The notes under the pieces are model-generated. The model saw nothing but the letters and a program-made list of their open reading frames with translations, did no database searches and was not told the origin of the DNA. The position numbers and the translations under genes were made by a program. Shown piece after piece: positions 5,830 to 11,747 of a DNA stretch of 21,526 nucleotides. Origin of the DNA: a virus; IMG/VR virus record IMGVR_UViG_3300042731_005494, positions 1-21,526 of that record, one strand, 5' to 3'. Within the stretch, counting starts at the first letter, position 1; the number at the start of each line of letters is the position of its first letter.

Positions 5830-6615
5830 TCAGCCCCTGTCCCGGAACGAGCGATTAATTTTGATCTGTCGAATCACGGCATCGCGATAAATCGTGTCGA
5901 GCTTTTTGACGATGACCGCGGTGGCTGGCTCAAGCCAGCGATGGGGCGAGGTCAGCACAGTGGGGCGCTCGGCCGAGTAAATCATCTGGAGCCTGGCTCC
6001 CTTCGGCCATCCGGAGCCCTTTTTACGTCCACCGAGAACGCGGTAGAATCCAGTGGGTCGTCCCCATGGGTCGTTACGCTTGGTGACGAATACAACCCGC
6101 TGGCCGCTTGCTACGGCGTCTCTGACGGCAACGACTGTTCGTCCCCTCCCGCGCACCCGGGCCGAGGGGGGCTTGACCATGTTCAGCCAGTTTCGGCGCT
6201 GGAGCTTGCGGGTGCGCTTCCGGGCTTGCCCTTGTCCCGCTGCCGCGCTGGTGGGGATGGCGACACCGTGCTTGCCCGTCTTTTTCTGGGTGAACCCTTC
6301 CTCCTGTTTGGCCATGTATTCCTGGGTGGAGCCCACGACGGATTCCATCTGGTCGATACGACGGGCAAAGGTATTTTTGAATCGGACGGAGCGTCTTGTG
6401 AAAGTGTTCCTTTCAGTGAACTTTCTGGAAATATTTCGTTTTGCGAGATCGGAGGTTTTGTAGGCCGCGGTGTTCAGCGTGTCCCGGACGGCATAGGGGA
6501 GGGCGTGCTTCCCGAATCGGTCGAGGTCATTTTCGAGCTGTTCAATCGGCCGCATATCCAGTACAATTTTGAACAAAAGCTTCACCTCCACGTCGATCTT
6601 AACACGGGGAAGCAT
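5830..6615 (-). CDS. gpZ-like virion morphogenesis protein, inverted relative to the head genes (261 aa)
   Basis: This is a very basic 261-residue protein. It has a helical N-terminal part (PYAVRDTLNTAAYKTSDLAKR, then KFTERNTFTRRSVRF), a conserved-looking VGSTQEYMAKQEEGF, a long Arg/Lys-rich middle and a C-terminal LTSPHRWLEPATAVIVKKL. This layout matches the phage minor tail protein Z / neck-type proteins that help complete or join head and tail. The complementary frames are open too, but they lack any such pattern. The gene should sit after the FII-like gene in lambda order; here it is about 12 kb upstream and reversed. The start is uncertain: ATG 6615, GTG 6585 and ATG 6555 are all in frame and none has a convincing ribosome binding site. 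Only 18 bp separate ATG 6615 from the divergent lipoprotein start. Confidence 0.75.
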   Translation of the reverse strand: MLPRVKIDVEVKLLFKIVLDMRPIEQLENDLDRFGKHALPYAVRDTLNTAAYKTSDLAKRNISRKFTERNTFTRRSVRFKNTFARRIDQMESVVGSTQEYMAKQEEGFTQKKTGKHGVAIPTSAAAGQGQARKRTRKLQRRNWLNMVKPPSARVRGRGRTVVAVRDAVASGQRVVFVTKRNDPWGRPTGFYRVLGGRKKGSGWPKGARLQMIYSAERPTVLTSPHRWLEPATAVIVKKLDTIYRDAVIRQIKINRSFRDRG

Positions 6616-6633
6616 CGAGAAAAAGGCAAGAAA

Positions 6634-7251
6634 ATGAAAGTAAAAACATGGATTTTGGTGATTTTTTGGGTGGTTATCGGATGTGACACCGAACCGAATA
6701 AGTCAGAAGAAGAGCTCGACGGGGCAATCGAGGTCATCGATTCTGAGTCTGATACCGGGCCGGAATCAGATGCGGATACAGATGCCGATACAGACAGCGA
6801 CACGGACGCGGATACTGACTCAGACACCGATACCGATACCGATAGTGACACCGATTCTGATACGGACACAGATACGGATACCGACACGGATGCGGACGTT
6901 CCTGCGGATGGGGATTCGTGCAACGAGGCGGATGGGCGGTATTGTAATGATGGCAGTGGAACACTGAGCGGATTCTGGTATCAGGATTGCGTTTACTATG
7001 GCGGAGAGACTTTCATATCGCCGGACTGTGAGCATAGCGGTTGCTGTCAAATGCCGTCGCTTTGTCCCACAGATGATTCACGTTTTGAGTGCATAGATGG
7101 CGACGATGGGTCTAAAATAGCAGATCAATGCCGAGCAAAGGGGGGCTCAACCAGGTGGGACTATCTGTGCGGGTATGAGAGCGAGTCAAGTATAGGCACC
7201 ATATTCATAAGATATGGAGGATGCTGCGGGCCTGGAGTGGATGCTGAATAA
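6634..7251 (+). CDS. Cys-rich lipoprotein with Asp-X repeat linker (205 aa), moron candidate
   Basis: The N-terminus MKVKTWILVIFWVVIGCDTE is a lipoprotein signal with Cys17 as the lipidation site. Residues ~46-88 (bases 6769-6897) are a strict D-x-D-x repeat (x is T, S or A; 22 Asp in 43 residues). A C-terminal domain of ~115 residues with twelve cysteines follows, including two CC pairs (GCCQM, GGCCGPG). A flexible acidic stalk plus a disulfide-rich domain implies display on the cell surface or in the periplasm. Asp at +2 after the Cys is an inner-membrane retention signal in enterobacteria; whether that holds in this host is unknown. Such DTD linkers are frequent in Myxococcota lipoproteins. 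Lambda also carries a lipoprotein moron (bor) left of cos, so a lysogenic-conversion role is plausible. The start is ATG 6634, behind AAAAAGGCAAG; the frame continues upstream only as the shadow of the minus-strand gene. Confidence 0.8.
   Translation: MKVKTWILVIFWVVIGCDTEPNKSEEELDGAIEVIDSESDTGPESDADTDADTDSDTDADTDSDTDTDTDSDTDSDTDTDTDTDTDADVPADGDSCNEADGRYCNDGSGTLSGFWYQDCVYYGGETFISPDCEHSGCCQMPSLCPTDDSRFECIDGDDGSKIADQCRAKGGSTRWDYLCGYESESSIGTIFIRYGGCCGPGVDAE
6769..6897 (+). repeat. Six-base-period Asp-X coding repeat
   Basis: Forty-three codons alternate GAY with ACN, GCN, AGY or TCN, giving a 6-bp periodicity (GATACC, GACACG, GATGCG and so on). Third positions vary freely, so the repeat is old or selected at protein level. 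It may expand or contract by slippage in whole DX units without breaking the frame. Confidence 0.85.
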
Positions 7252-7266
7252 AGGGGAAGATGATGA

Positions 7267-7293
7267 CTCTACACTCCAAACCAGAAAGGCAAA
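7267..7293 (+). repeat. Leader repeat, copy A (CTCTACACTC ... AGAAAGGCAAA)
   Basis: CTCTACACTC (7267-7276), 6 bases, then AGAAAGGCAAA (7283-7293). The same two blocks recur at 7519-7547 upstream of the next gene, separated by 8 bases. The purine block probably acts as the ribosome binding site for the downstream gene. Confidence 0.55.
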
Positions 7294-7309
7294 GAAAGAA
7301 AATGAAAAC

Positions 7310-7531
7310 ATGCACAACAGGACAAAAAGGTACATAATTGTCGAAATCGAGTCTATTTACCGAGTTATCGACGTGGTAACGGCGCGACTCAAGGGGTCGT
7401 ATACGGACTCAGCGTCAGCCGATAGGGCTGTGATTGGGTTCCTTATCGAGGACGGCGCCCTCAGGCCGGGATGCCCGCATTGCCCGTATCACCAGCACTT
7501 GAGAGGGATGGAGAGTTGCTCTACACTCTGA
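7310..7531 (+). CDS. Small hypothetical protein (73 aa)
   Basis: I set the start at ATG 7310 because the frame further upstream overlaps the lipoprotein gene end. The purine stretch AGAAAGGCAAAGAAAG precedes it. The 73-residue product reads MHNRTKRYIIVEIESIYRVI, then SADRAVIGFLIEDGALRPGC and a C-terminal CPHCPYHQH. The C-x2-C-x2-H-x-H group at the end may bind a metal. There is no signal peptide. Family not recognised. Confidence 0.55.
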   Translation: MHNRTKRYIIVEIESIYRVIDVVTARLKGSYTDSASADRAVIGFLIEDGALRPGCPHCPYHQHLRGMESCSTL

Positions 7532-7547
7532 TGATGAGAAAGGCAAA
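7519..7547 (+). repeat. Leader repeat, copy B
   Basis: CTCTACACTC (7519-7528) forms the last codons (Ser-Thr-Leu) of the gene at 7310. AGAAAGGCAAA (7537-7547) then leads directly into the ATG at 7550. It is the second copy of the element at 7267-7293, consistent with a local duplication of a gene end plus leader. Confidence 0.55.
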
Positions 7548-7549
7548 CC

Positions 7550-7840
7550 ATGAGCAAAAAGCAACCCAACCCTCCACCCCCAAGCATATCGAAACGACCT
7601 TCGCCCCCACCGGCCCCACCGATGAAACGACTGACGCCACCAATCCTAAAGGGCTGTTCGGTTGGCTTTTCTACGCTGCTGCTGACTCGTCAGTGTCCAT
7701 TACTGCTGTCCATCGAGTATGCTGATTGGCTCATTGATGAAGATGGTGACTATGACCCGTGGATTGACGAGCCATTGAGCGAGGAGGCCACCGCAGCCCT
7801 GCAGAGGATTGCGGATCCGGATAGCTGGGAGATTTGGTAG
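7550..7840 (+). CDS. Pro-rich small protein with acidic C-terminus (96 aa)
   Basis: The ATG at 7550 follows AGAAAGGCAAACC. Residues 3-31 are a Pro-rich, basic, probably disordered region (PNPPPPSISKRPSPPPAPP). A hydrophobic middle (VGFSTLLLTRQCPLLLSI) follows, then an acidic C-terminus (ADWLIDEDGDYDPWIDEPLS ... DPDSWEIW). Another frame is open over the first half and also reads smoothly, so a frame error in the middle cannot be excluded; the acidic tail is the best supported part. Function unknown. Confidence 0.5.
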   Translation: MSKKQPNPPPPSISKRPSPPPAPPMKRLTPPILKGCSVGFSTLLLTRQCPLLLSIEYADWLIDEDGDYDPWIDEPLSEEATAALQRIADPDSWEIW

Positions 7841-7844
7841 GCGA

Positions 7845-7952
7845 ATGCGTAAGCGACTGAGAAAGAAGAAGCGGAAGATGTTTCTGGAGAGTCTGCCCAC
7901 GGGAGACCCTGGTTTTGATCGGTTCTCCAGGGCGCTGTGTAAGATTGTGTAA
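7845..7952 (+). CDS. Very basic micro-protein (35 aa)
   Basis: ATG 7845 begins a 35-codon frame four bases after the previous stop. The product starts MRKRLRKKKRKMFLESLPTG and ends DRFSRALCKIV. The extreme N-terminal charge suggests nucleic-acid binding. A GGGAG lies 15 bases upstream, so the ribosome binding site is weak. Short phage proteins beginning 'MRKRLRKK' are common, which is the main support besides position. Confidence 0.4.
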   Translation: MRKRLRKKKRKMFLESLPTGDPGFDRFSRALCKIV

Positions 7953-8378
7953 TCCGCAGTCGAAACCGGAATCTGCCTTTGTGCATGGTGCACCATTCCT
8001 TTCTGATAGCCTGAACGAGCTATCTACGTGCTGTTTCCAGACCCTGAAACGTGCGTTGATGTTGCGAAAAGGCAAAGTCTGTGGTAGCTTAAAAAAGATT
8101 GTTTCTAGGCTACGTTGCCTGTATTTTAAAACCCCTAGAAGTGTCAGCTACCAGGGGTTTTTTTGTATGCGTCTAGTCCAACTATCACTCCATATCAAAC
8201 AGGAGGTCATCGTTGATGTCGTCCACCCATCGGTAGACTGTTTGACGACTACCTGGCATTCCCATCTGAAACGCACCGACACCGATACCGACCTGGGAAT
8301 TCTTGTCGAACCCGAGAACCTCATATACACTGTGGGGCGCTGAGGGTGGGCGACCTGCGAAGCAGGAAGGTTCGACAG
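7953..8378. other. Gene-poor stretch with hairpins, a terminator and a minus-strand ORF remnant
   Basis: No confident gene occupies these 426 bases. They contain a 10-bp palindrome TGGTGCACCA (7986-7995), a hairpin GATAGC-CTGAACGA-GCTATC (8005-8024), and a strong terminator at 8128-8164. A start-less minus-strand frame (8185-8388) has protein-like sequence. The 175 bases before the terminator could hold a small RNA, but I see no convincing promoter. Confidence 0.5.
8128..8164 (+). terminator. Rho-independent terminator
   Basis: AAAACCCCT (8128-8136) pairs with AGGGGTTTT (8153-8161) around a 16-base loop, and the T-run extends to 8164. On the opposite strand the stem is followed by TTTTAAAA, so it can also work leftward. 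It ends the moron-like + block that starts near 6634. Confidence 0.85.
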
Positions 8379-8388
8379 ATGATAATGA
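8185..8388 (-). pseudogene. Possible remnant of a DNA-binding (HTH-like) gene
   Basis: The minus strand is open from the TAG at 8389-8391 down to a TGA at 8185-8187, but it has no ATG, GTG or TTG in its first half. The C-terminal part reads as a plausible protein: SVYEVLGFDKNSQVGIGVGA, then PGSRQTVYRWVDDINDDLLF. The QTVYRWVDDI segment resembles an HTH recognition helix. It overlaps the start of the + gene at 8379. It ends just before the bidirectional terminator, as a real minus-strand gene would. It may be decayed, frameshifted or spurious. Confidence 0.25.
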
Positions 8389-8576
8389 CTAGGCCAGCTG
8401 AGTACACCATGTTTGAGCAGTTTCGAGAACTCCAAGAGTATCGCGCCAGTGAGGATCTCAAAGAGGCGATACAGCGCGTCGTAACTGCCATTGTGGCGGG
8501 CAAAGTCACGATGGAGGATATTCAGCAGACCGTGGAGCGCAAGCAGCTACCGCGCCTTGTCTCGCGGGTCCTGTGA
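8379..8576 (+). CDS. Small helical protein (65 aa)
   Basis: The start is decided by AGGAAGG at 8364-8370, eight bases before ATG 8379; an in-frame GTG at 8346 has no such site. The 65-residue protein is predicted almost fully helical (MFEQFRELQEYRASEDLKEA, then QRVVTAIVAGKVTMEDIQQT) with a basic tail. It has no recognised family. It is the last gene before the putative cos region, comparable to the small genes at the right end of the lambda map. Confidence 0.6.
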   Translation: MIMTRPAEYTMFEQFRELQEYRASEDLKEAIQRVVTAIVAGKVTMEDIQQTVERKQLPRLVSRVL

Positions 8577-8580
8577 CACA

Positions 8581-8600
8581 TGGGGGGAGGGGGTGCCGTG
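8581..8600. other. G-rich tract, candidate cosN position
   Basis: The sequence TGGGGGGAGGGGGTGCC begins five bases after the last gene stop. It lies 47 bases before the first GTTGACA box and about 230 bases before the small terminase gene. In lambda, cosN lies just left of cosB and upstream of the small terminase gene, with GC-rich cohesive ends. Only position and composition support this; no nick sites can be read from one sequence. Confidence 0.25.
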
Positions 8601-8647
8601 TTTATATGCGAATGCCGCCTCTCGCACAATCCCAGTAAAAAAAACGA

Positions 8648-8792
8648 GTTGACATTTTTAAGGGGTGTCAACTGTTGAAAAAAAGCTGTCAACCGAGCCG
8701 TTCTCTTGTCTAGTAAATAAGACAAAAAGTGTAGTTGACACACAGGGTTGACAAATTGACATATGTGCAGTTGACAAATTGACACTGTCAAC
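8648..8792. promoter_or_regulatory. Array of nine TTGACA-core boxes (candidate cosB / operator array)
   Basis: Exact GTTGACA occurs at 8648, 8734, 8747 and 8770. Its reverse TGTCAAC occurs at 8666, 8687 and 8786. ATTGACA occurs at 8755 and 8778. The unit GTTGACAAATTGACA is present twice, 23 bp apart (8747-8761 and 8770-8784), and the first two boxes form an inverted repeat with an 11-base spacer. The array sits directly upstream of the small terminase gene, whose product has a winged HTH like lambda gpNu1, which binds R sites in cosB. Each box is also a perfect -35 hexamer, so a repressor or activator array is the alternative. Confidence 0.8.
8706..8725. repeat. Inverted repeat inside the box array
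   Basis: TTGTCT (8706-8711) and AGACAA (8720-8725) form a 6-bp dyad with an 8-base spacer. It separates the left group of three boxes from the right group of six. In lambda an IHF-bending site sits between R sites; whether this AT-rich segment (TAGTAAATAA) plays that part is unknown. Confidence 0.4.
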
Positions 8793-8807
8793 TTCCTTGC
8801 TTATCCT
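8779..8807 (+). promoter_or_regulatory. Candidate promoter for the terminase operon
   Basis: TTGACA (8779-8784) is followed after exactly 17 bp by TATCCT (8802-8807), four of six matches to the -10 consensus. Transcription would start at or next to the ATG at 8814, implying a leaderless mRNA; no Shine-Dalgarno sequence is present before 8814. The -35 element is itself one of the array boxes. Confidence 0.45.
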
Positions 8808-8813
8808 GAACGT

Positions 8814-9407
8814 ATGAGCATTATCTCAAAGGGCGACTTCTCCAAGCTCGCGGGCATTTCCAAATCGACTGTGTCGAAGCTCATCGCTCGCGGCAGGATT
8901 CCCGAGACCGACGGCGGGATCGACGTGAGCACCCCCGAAGTCAAGTCATACCTGGAATTCCGAAATCGGAAGTCAGAACCGGCGACCCCCTCCACCTCGC
9001 CTCAATCGAAGCCGAAAAACAGGAAGTCCACCCCAAAGAAGAAACCGGAACCCCTTCCCGAGGCCCAGGACGATGACGAGATCACTGCCGGAATGAAGAG
9101 CAAGACCGCTCTCGAGATCCAAAAGCTCGCCGCCCAAGCTCGCCACCTCGAGCTCAAGAACGGCCAAATTGAACGCCGCCTCGTCGCTCGGGAGGTCGTC
9201 AAGAATGGTATCTTTGTACCCATTGAAACGATGTTCGTCCGCCTGCTCTCCGAGGGATCCAAGACCATCGCCGCCAAGGTGCATCCCATGATAAAGGGCG
9301 GCGCCCCGGTCGAAGAGATTGAAGAGGAGGTCCGGAAGCGCCTCACGGCATTTATCCGCCCGGCCAAGGCCGCGATGAAAAAGGCACTGCAGGTGCCCAA
9401 GGCGTGA
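8814..9407 (+). CDS. Terminase small subunit, lambda Nu1-like (197 aa)
   Basis: The N-terminal ~50 residues form a winged helix-turn-helix: ISKGDFSKLAGISKSTVSKL, then IARGRIPETDGGIDVSTPEV. A Pro/Lys/Ser-rich linker follows (about 55-85). A helical region (KTALEIQKLAAQARHLELKN) then begins a domain suited to multimerisation and contact with the large subunit, with the C-terminus rich in Lys and Ala. In lambda, gpNu1 binds R sites in cosB and the C-terminal half binds gpA. Length (197 versus 181 in lambda), HTH and position directly before the large terminase agree. No ribosome binding site precedes ATG 8814. The gene ends by a TGATG overlap with the large subunit. A box array upstream is the obvious candidate binding site. 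Confidence 0.85.
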   Translation: MSIISKGDFSKLAGISKSTVSKLIARGRIPETDGGIDVSTPEVKSYLEFRNRKSEPATPSTSPQSKPKNRKSTPKKKPEPLPEAQDDDEITAGMKSKTALEIQKLAAQARHLELKNGQIERRLVAREVVKNGIFVPIETMFVRLLSEGSKTIAAKVHPMIKGGAPVEEIEEEVRKRLTAFIRPAKAAMKKALQVPKA

Positions 9408-11398
9408 TGCTCGCGATTGACCAGATTGGAGCAGGCTGGGCATCCGAATACGTCGGAACGTTCACCGAGGAGCTCCTCGAGCTCTCCCCGGTGGAGTTCA
9501 ACGAGCAATTCCGATACATCCCCCCGTCCATATCCCGCTTCGGTGGCCCCCTCGACATGTCGCTCACGCCCTATTGGATAGAGATACTCGAATGCATGGA
9601 CATCCGCTCCCCCGTCCGGGAGGTGTCGGTTATGAAGGGTGTTCAAGTGGCGTACACCACCCTCGGGATTGAGGCGCCGATCTTCTATGTCGCCGGACAT
9701 CTGCGGACACTTCCGGTCCTATTCGCCACTATGGACAAGGAAATGATGGGGGAGCGGATGGAGGAGAACATCATCCCGATGTTCCAGTACTCCGACATGG
9801 ACATCTTCCAGTCCGCAGACATCGGCAACTTACGGAAGACTGGAAAGACCAAGAACCACCTACAGTGGAAGGGCGGCGGCTATCTGATTCCCTACGGGGC
9901 GAATAATATCAGCAAGATCCGCTCGTTTTCCATGCAGTACATATTCATGGACGAGATAGACGCGGAGACATGGGGCGGCAAGGTCACCGGAGGGGGCGAT
10001 AAGATCGCGCTGTTCAAAAAGCGAGCGCGAGCCTTTTGGGAAGTCCGCAAAATCATGATGGGGTCGACCCCGTTGATCGAGGGAACAAGCCGGATTGAGA
10101 GGGAGTTCAAACGCGGCGACCAGCGGGTCTACAAGTGCCGCTGCCTCAAATGTGGCTATCCCCAGCACCTCAGATGGAACGGCGTCAACAAGGAGACCGG
10201 CAAGGAGTACGGTTTCAAATGGGAATACAACGCCGAGGGTCAAGTTGATGCCGATACGGTTCGGTACCACTGCAAAAACTGCGATCACGAACACTTCGAA
10301 CACGACAAGCCGAAATTCATAAACAAAGGCAACTGCTCCTGGGAGCCAACAGCCACTCCGGTAGAGCCGAATATCCGAAGCTATCACGTTCCGTCCTTCC
10401 TGTCACCGGCCGGCCTCGGGCCGTGGTACGAGATTGTAAACGACTGGGTCTCTGCCATCGACCCGAAGACTGGCAAGGTTCGTGACATCGACCTGATGCA
10501 GTCGGTTTACAACAATCATTTCGGTGTACCGTTTAAGCTCCTTGGCGGAAGAGTCCGGTTCGAAGCGGTTTCGGCTCACCGGCGCCGTTTCTACTTCAAA
10601 GGACAGATACCGAACCGCGAAATCGAGAAGTGCTGCGACTCCGGGATTCTGTTTTTAACCTGCACGGTGGATGTTCACAAAGACAATCTGGCCGTTGCCG
10701 TGTGGGGATGGACGGCCAGTTTCACATGTTGGCTGATCGATTACCAGCGATTCAAGGATGATTCGGAAAATGGCTGCGAGGAAATCAAATCACCGGCTTG
10801 GGGCAGGCTTCAGGATATGATCGACAACGGGGTATGGACGGCGGATAATGGAAAACAATACCGCCTGTCGATGACACTCATCGATTCGAGCTGGAACACC
10901 TCTATCGTCGTCGAATTTTGTCAGCAGTGGGAATTCTGGGTGTTCCCAATCATGGGGCGAGAGAGGCCTGCCAAAGCTCAGACGATCAAGGAATTTGCCG
11001 AATTCACAACCCAGGCGGGGACAATAGGGTACAGAATCCTGGTCGACCACTACAAGGACCGGCTTGCCCCCGTGCTACGCAGGGATTGGCACCCGTCCGA
11101 AGGATCCCAGCCATCCTATACCTTCAACGCGCCACTTGATACCGATGACGACGAACTCAAAGAGTTGACCAAGGAATATAGAAGAAAGAAGGAATGGCCC
11201 AATGGCTACGTGACCTACTATTGGCACCGTCCCCATGGCGCTCAAAACGAACTTTGGGATCTCATGGTTTACGGGCACTGCTCGGTGGAGATTCTTGCCT
11301 GGTGGATTTGTGTGAGAGAACACCAGATGGAAGGGATCGACTGGTACCAGTTCTGGCAGTACTGCAAGAGCGGGGTGTTCTGGAAGGAGGCAGCCTAA
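9407..11398 (+). CDS. Terminase large subunit, lambda gpA family (663 aa)
   Basis: The protein matches the GpA packaging ATPase/endonuclease family. MKGVQVAYTT (Lys77) corresponds to the deviant Walker A of lambda gpA, in which the Lys precedes the loop (lambda Lys76). YIFMDEIDAE (Asp182, Glu183) is the Walker B. A Cys-rich ribbon follows (YKCRCLKCGY, then YHCKNCDHEH, about residues 241-295). The C-terminal nuclease domain shows LTCTVDVHKDNLAVAVWGW and LIDSSWNTS. It drives DNA into the prohead and cuts at cos. Length, 663 residues, is close to lambda gpA (641). I chose ATG 9407 (TGATG overlap) over the in-frame GTG 9404. The stop overlaps the stop of the convergent minus gene by a few bases, leaving no terminator between them. 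Confidence 0.95.
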   Translation: MLAIDQIGAGWASEYVGTFTEELLELSPVEFNEQFRYIPPSISRFGGPLDMSLTPYWIEILECMDIRSPVREVSVMKGVQVAYTTLGIEAPIFYVAGHLRTLPVLFATMDKEMMGERMEENIIPMFQYSDMDIFQSADIGNLRKTGKTKNHLQWKGGGYLIPYGANNISKIRSFSMQYIFMDEIDAETWGGKVTGGGDKIALFKKRARAFWEVRKIMMGSTPLIEGTSRIEREFKRGDQRVYKCRCLKCGYPQHLRWNGVNKETGKEYGFKWEYNAEGQVDADTVRYHCKNCDHEHFEHDKPKFINKGNCSWEPTATPVEPNIRSYHVPSFLSPAGLGPWYEIVNDWVSAIDPKTGKVRDIDLMQSVYNNHFGVPFKLLGGRVRFEAVSAHRRRFYFKGQIPNREIEKCCDSGILFLTCTVDVHKDNLAVAVWGWTASFTCWLIDYQRFKDDSENGCEEIKSPAWGRLQDMIDNGVWTADNGKQYRLSMTLIDSSWNTSIVVEFCQQWEFWVFPIMGRERPAKAQTIKEFAEFTTQAGTIGYRILVDHYKDRLAPVLRRDWHPSEGSQPSYTFNAPLDTDDDELKELTKEYRRKKEWPNGYVTYYWHRPHGAQNELWDLMVYGHCSVEILAWWICVREHQMEGIDWYQFWQYCKSGVFWKEAA

Positions 11399-11673
11399 GC
11401 CCATACCGCCCAAATCTGGACGCCTTTCTCACCAGGATGTACGCCAGCGGTCCCTATCTTGACAGCCCGCCCGGCGCGCTTCTTCCGTTTCCCGTATCGC
11501 TCCGGGTCCCCTCCCCCGTGGGCACATGTCTCGATTCTGAGCCGTGAAAGCTCATCTTCGGTGAGTCCCTTTATCACCTCGGCGAGCCGGTCGATCCGCT
11601 CTTGGGTGATGCCGCTCGGGACGTTCGCTTCGAGTAGTAGGCGAGCGGCCGTCACGGCCGCGTCGGTGCTCAT
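11395..11673 (-). CDS. Hypothetical protein, last gene of the minus-strand cassette (92 aa)
   Basis: ATG 11673 lies behind AAGGGGTGAGAG, and a dyad (GGCCGCGACC on the + strand, 11686-11695) abuts that site. The N-terminal ~60 residues look helical (SGITQERIDRLAEVIKGLTE, then DELSRLRIETC). The C-terminal third is basic and Gly-rich (GGGDPERYGKRKKRAGRAVK). No family is recognised. The start overlaps the preceding 25-codon frame as ATGA, and the stop overlaps the terminase stop tail to tail. Confidence 0.6.
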   Translation of the reverse strand: MSTDAAVTAARLLLEANVPSGITQERIDRLAEVIKGLTEDELSRLRIETCAHGGGDPERYGKRKKRAGRAVKIGTAGVHPGEKGVQIWAVWA

Positions 11674-11747
11674 CTCTCACCCCTTGGCCGCGACCACGGC
11701 AACCTGTGATTTCTGTGACGCTTCTCCATTCGGACGTAGTCTGTCAT
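11670..11747 (-). CDS. Translationally coupled 25-codon frame
   Basis: Its ATG (11745-11747) overlaps the TGA of the upstream gene as ATGA, and its TGA (11670-11672) overlaps the ATG of the downstream gene as ATGA. The peptide would be very basic, beginning MTDYVRMEKRHRNH and ending PRGER. It may be a real micro-protein or only a coupling bridge that lets ribosomes reach the last gene. No independent ribosome binding site is evident. Confidence 0.35.
   Translation of the reverse strand: MTDYVRMEKRHRNHRLPWSRPRGER

Noticed and set aside
5788-6633. Long + strand open frame continuous with the lipoprotein gene
   Set aside because: It is the complement of the minus-strand gpZ-like gene, reads as low-complexity mixed sequence, and the true lipoprotein signal peptide begins at 6634.
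6582-6923. Minus-strand frame with Ser-Val repeats
   Set aside because: It is the antisense of the Asp-X repeat; periodic DNA keeps all frames open.
8167-8343. + strand frame starting at the ATG just after the terminator
   Set aside because: No ribosome binding site before its ATG, no recognisable pattern, and it starts immediately at the end of a terminator.
8648-8792. Replication iterons
   Set aside because: Tandem boxes can be iterons, but the neighbour is a packaging gene, not an initiator, and boxes occur in both orientations; a cosB or operator role fits better, though not proven.
9002-9700. Minus-strand frames over the terminase genes
   Set aside because: They are complements of confidently assigned terminase genes and show no independent motif.
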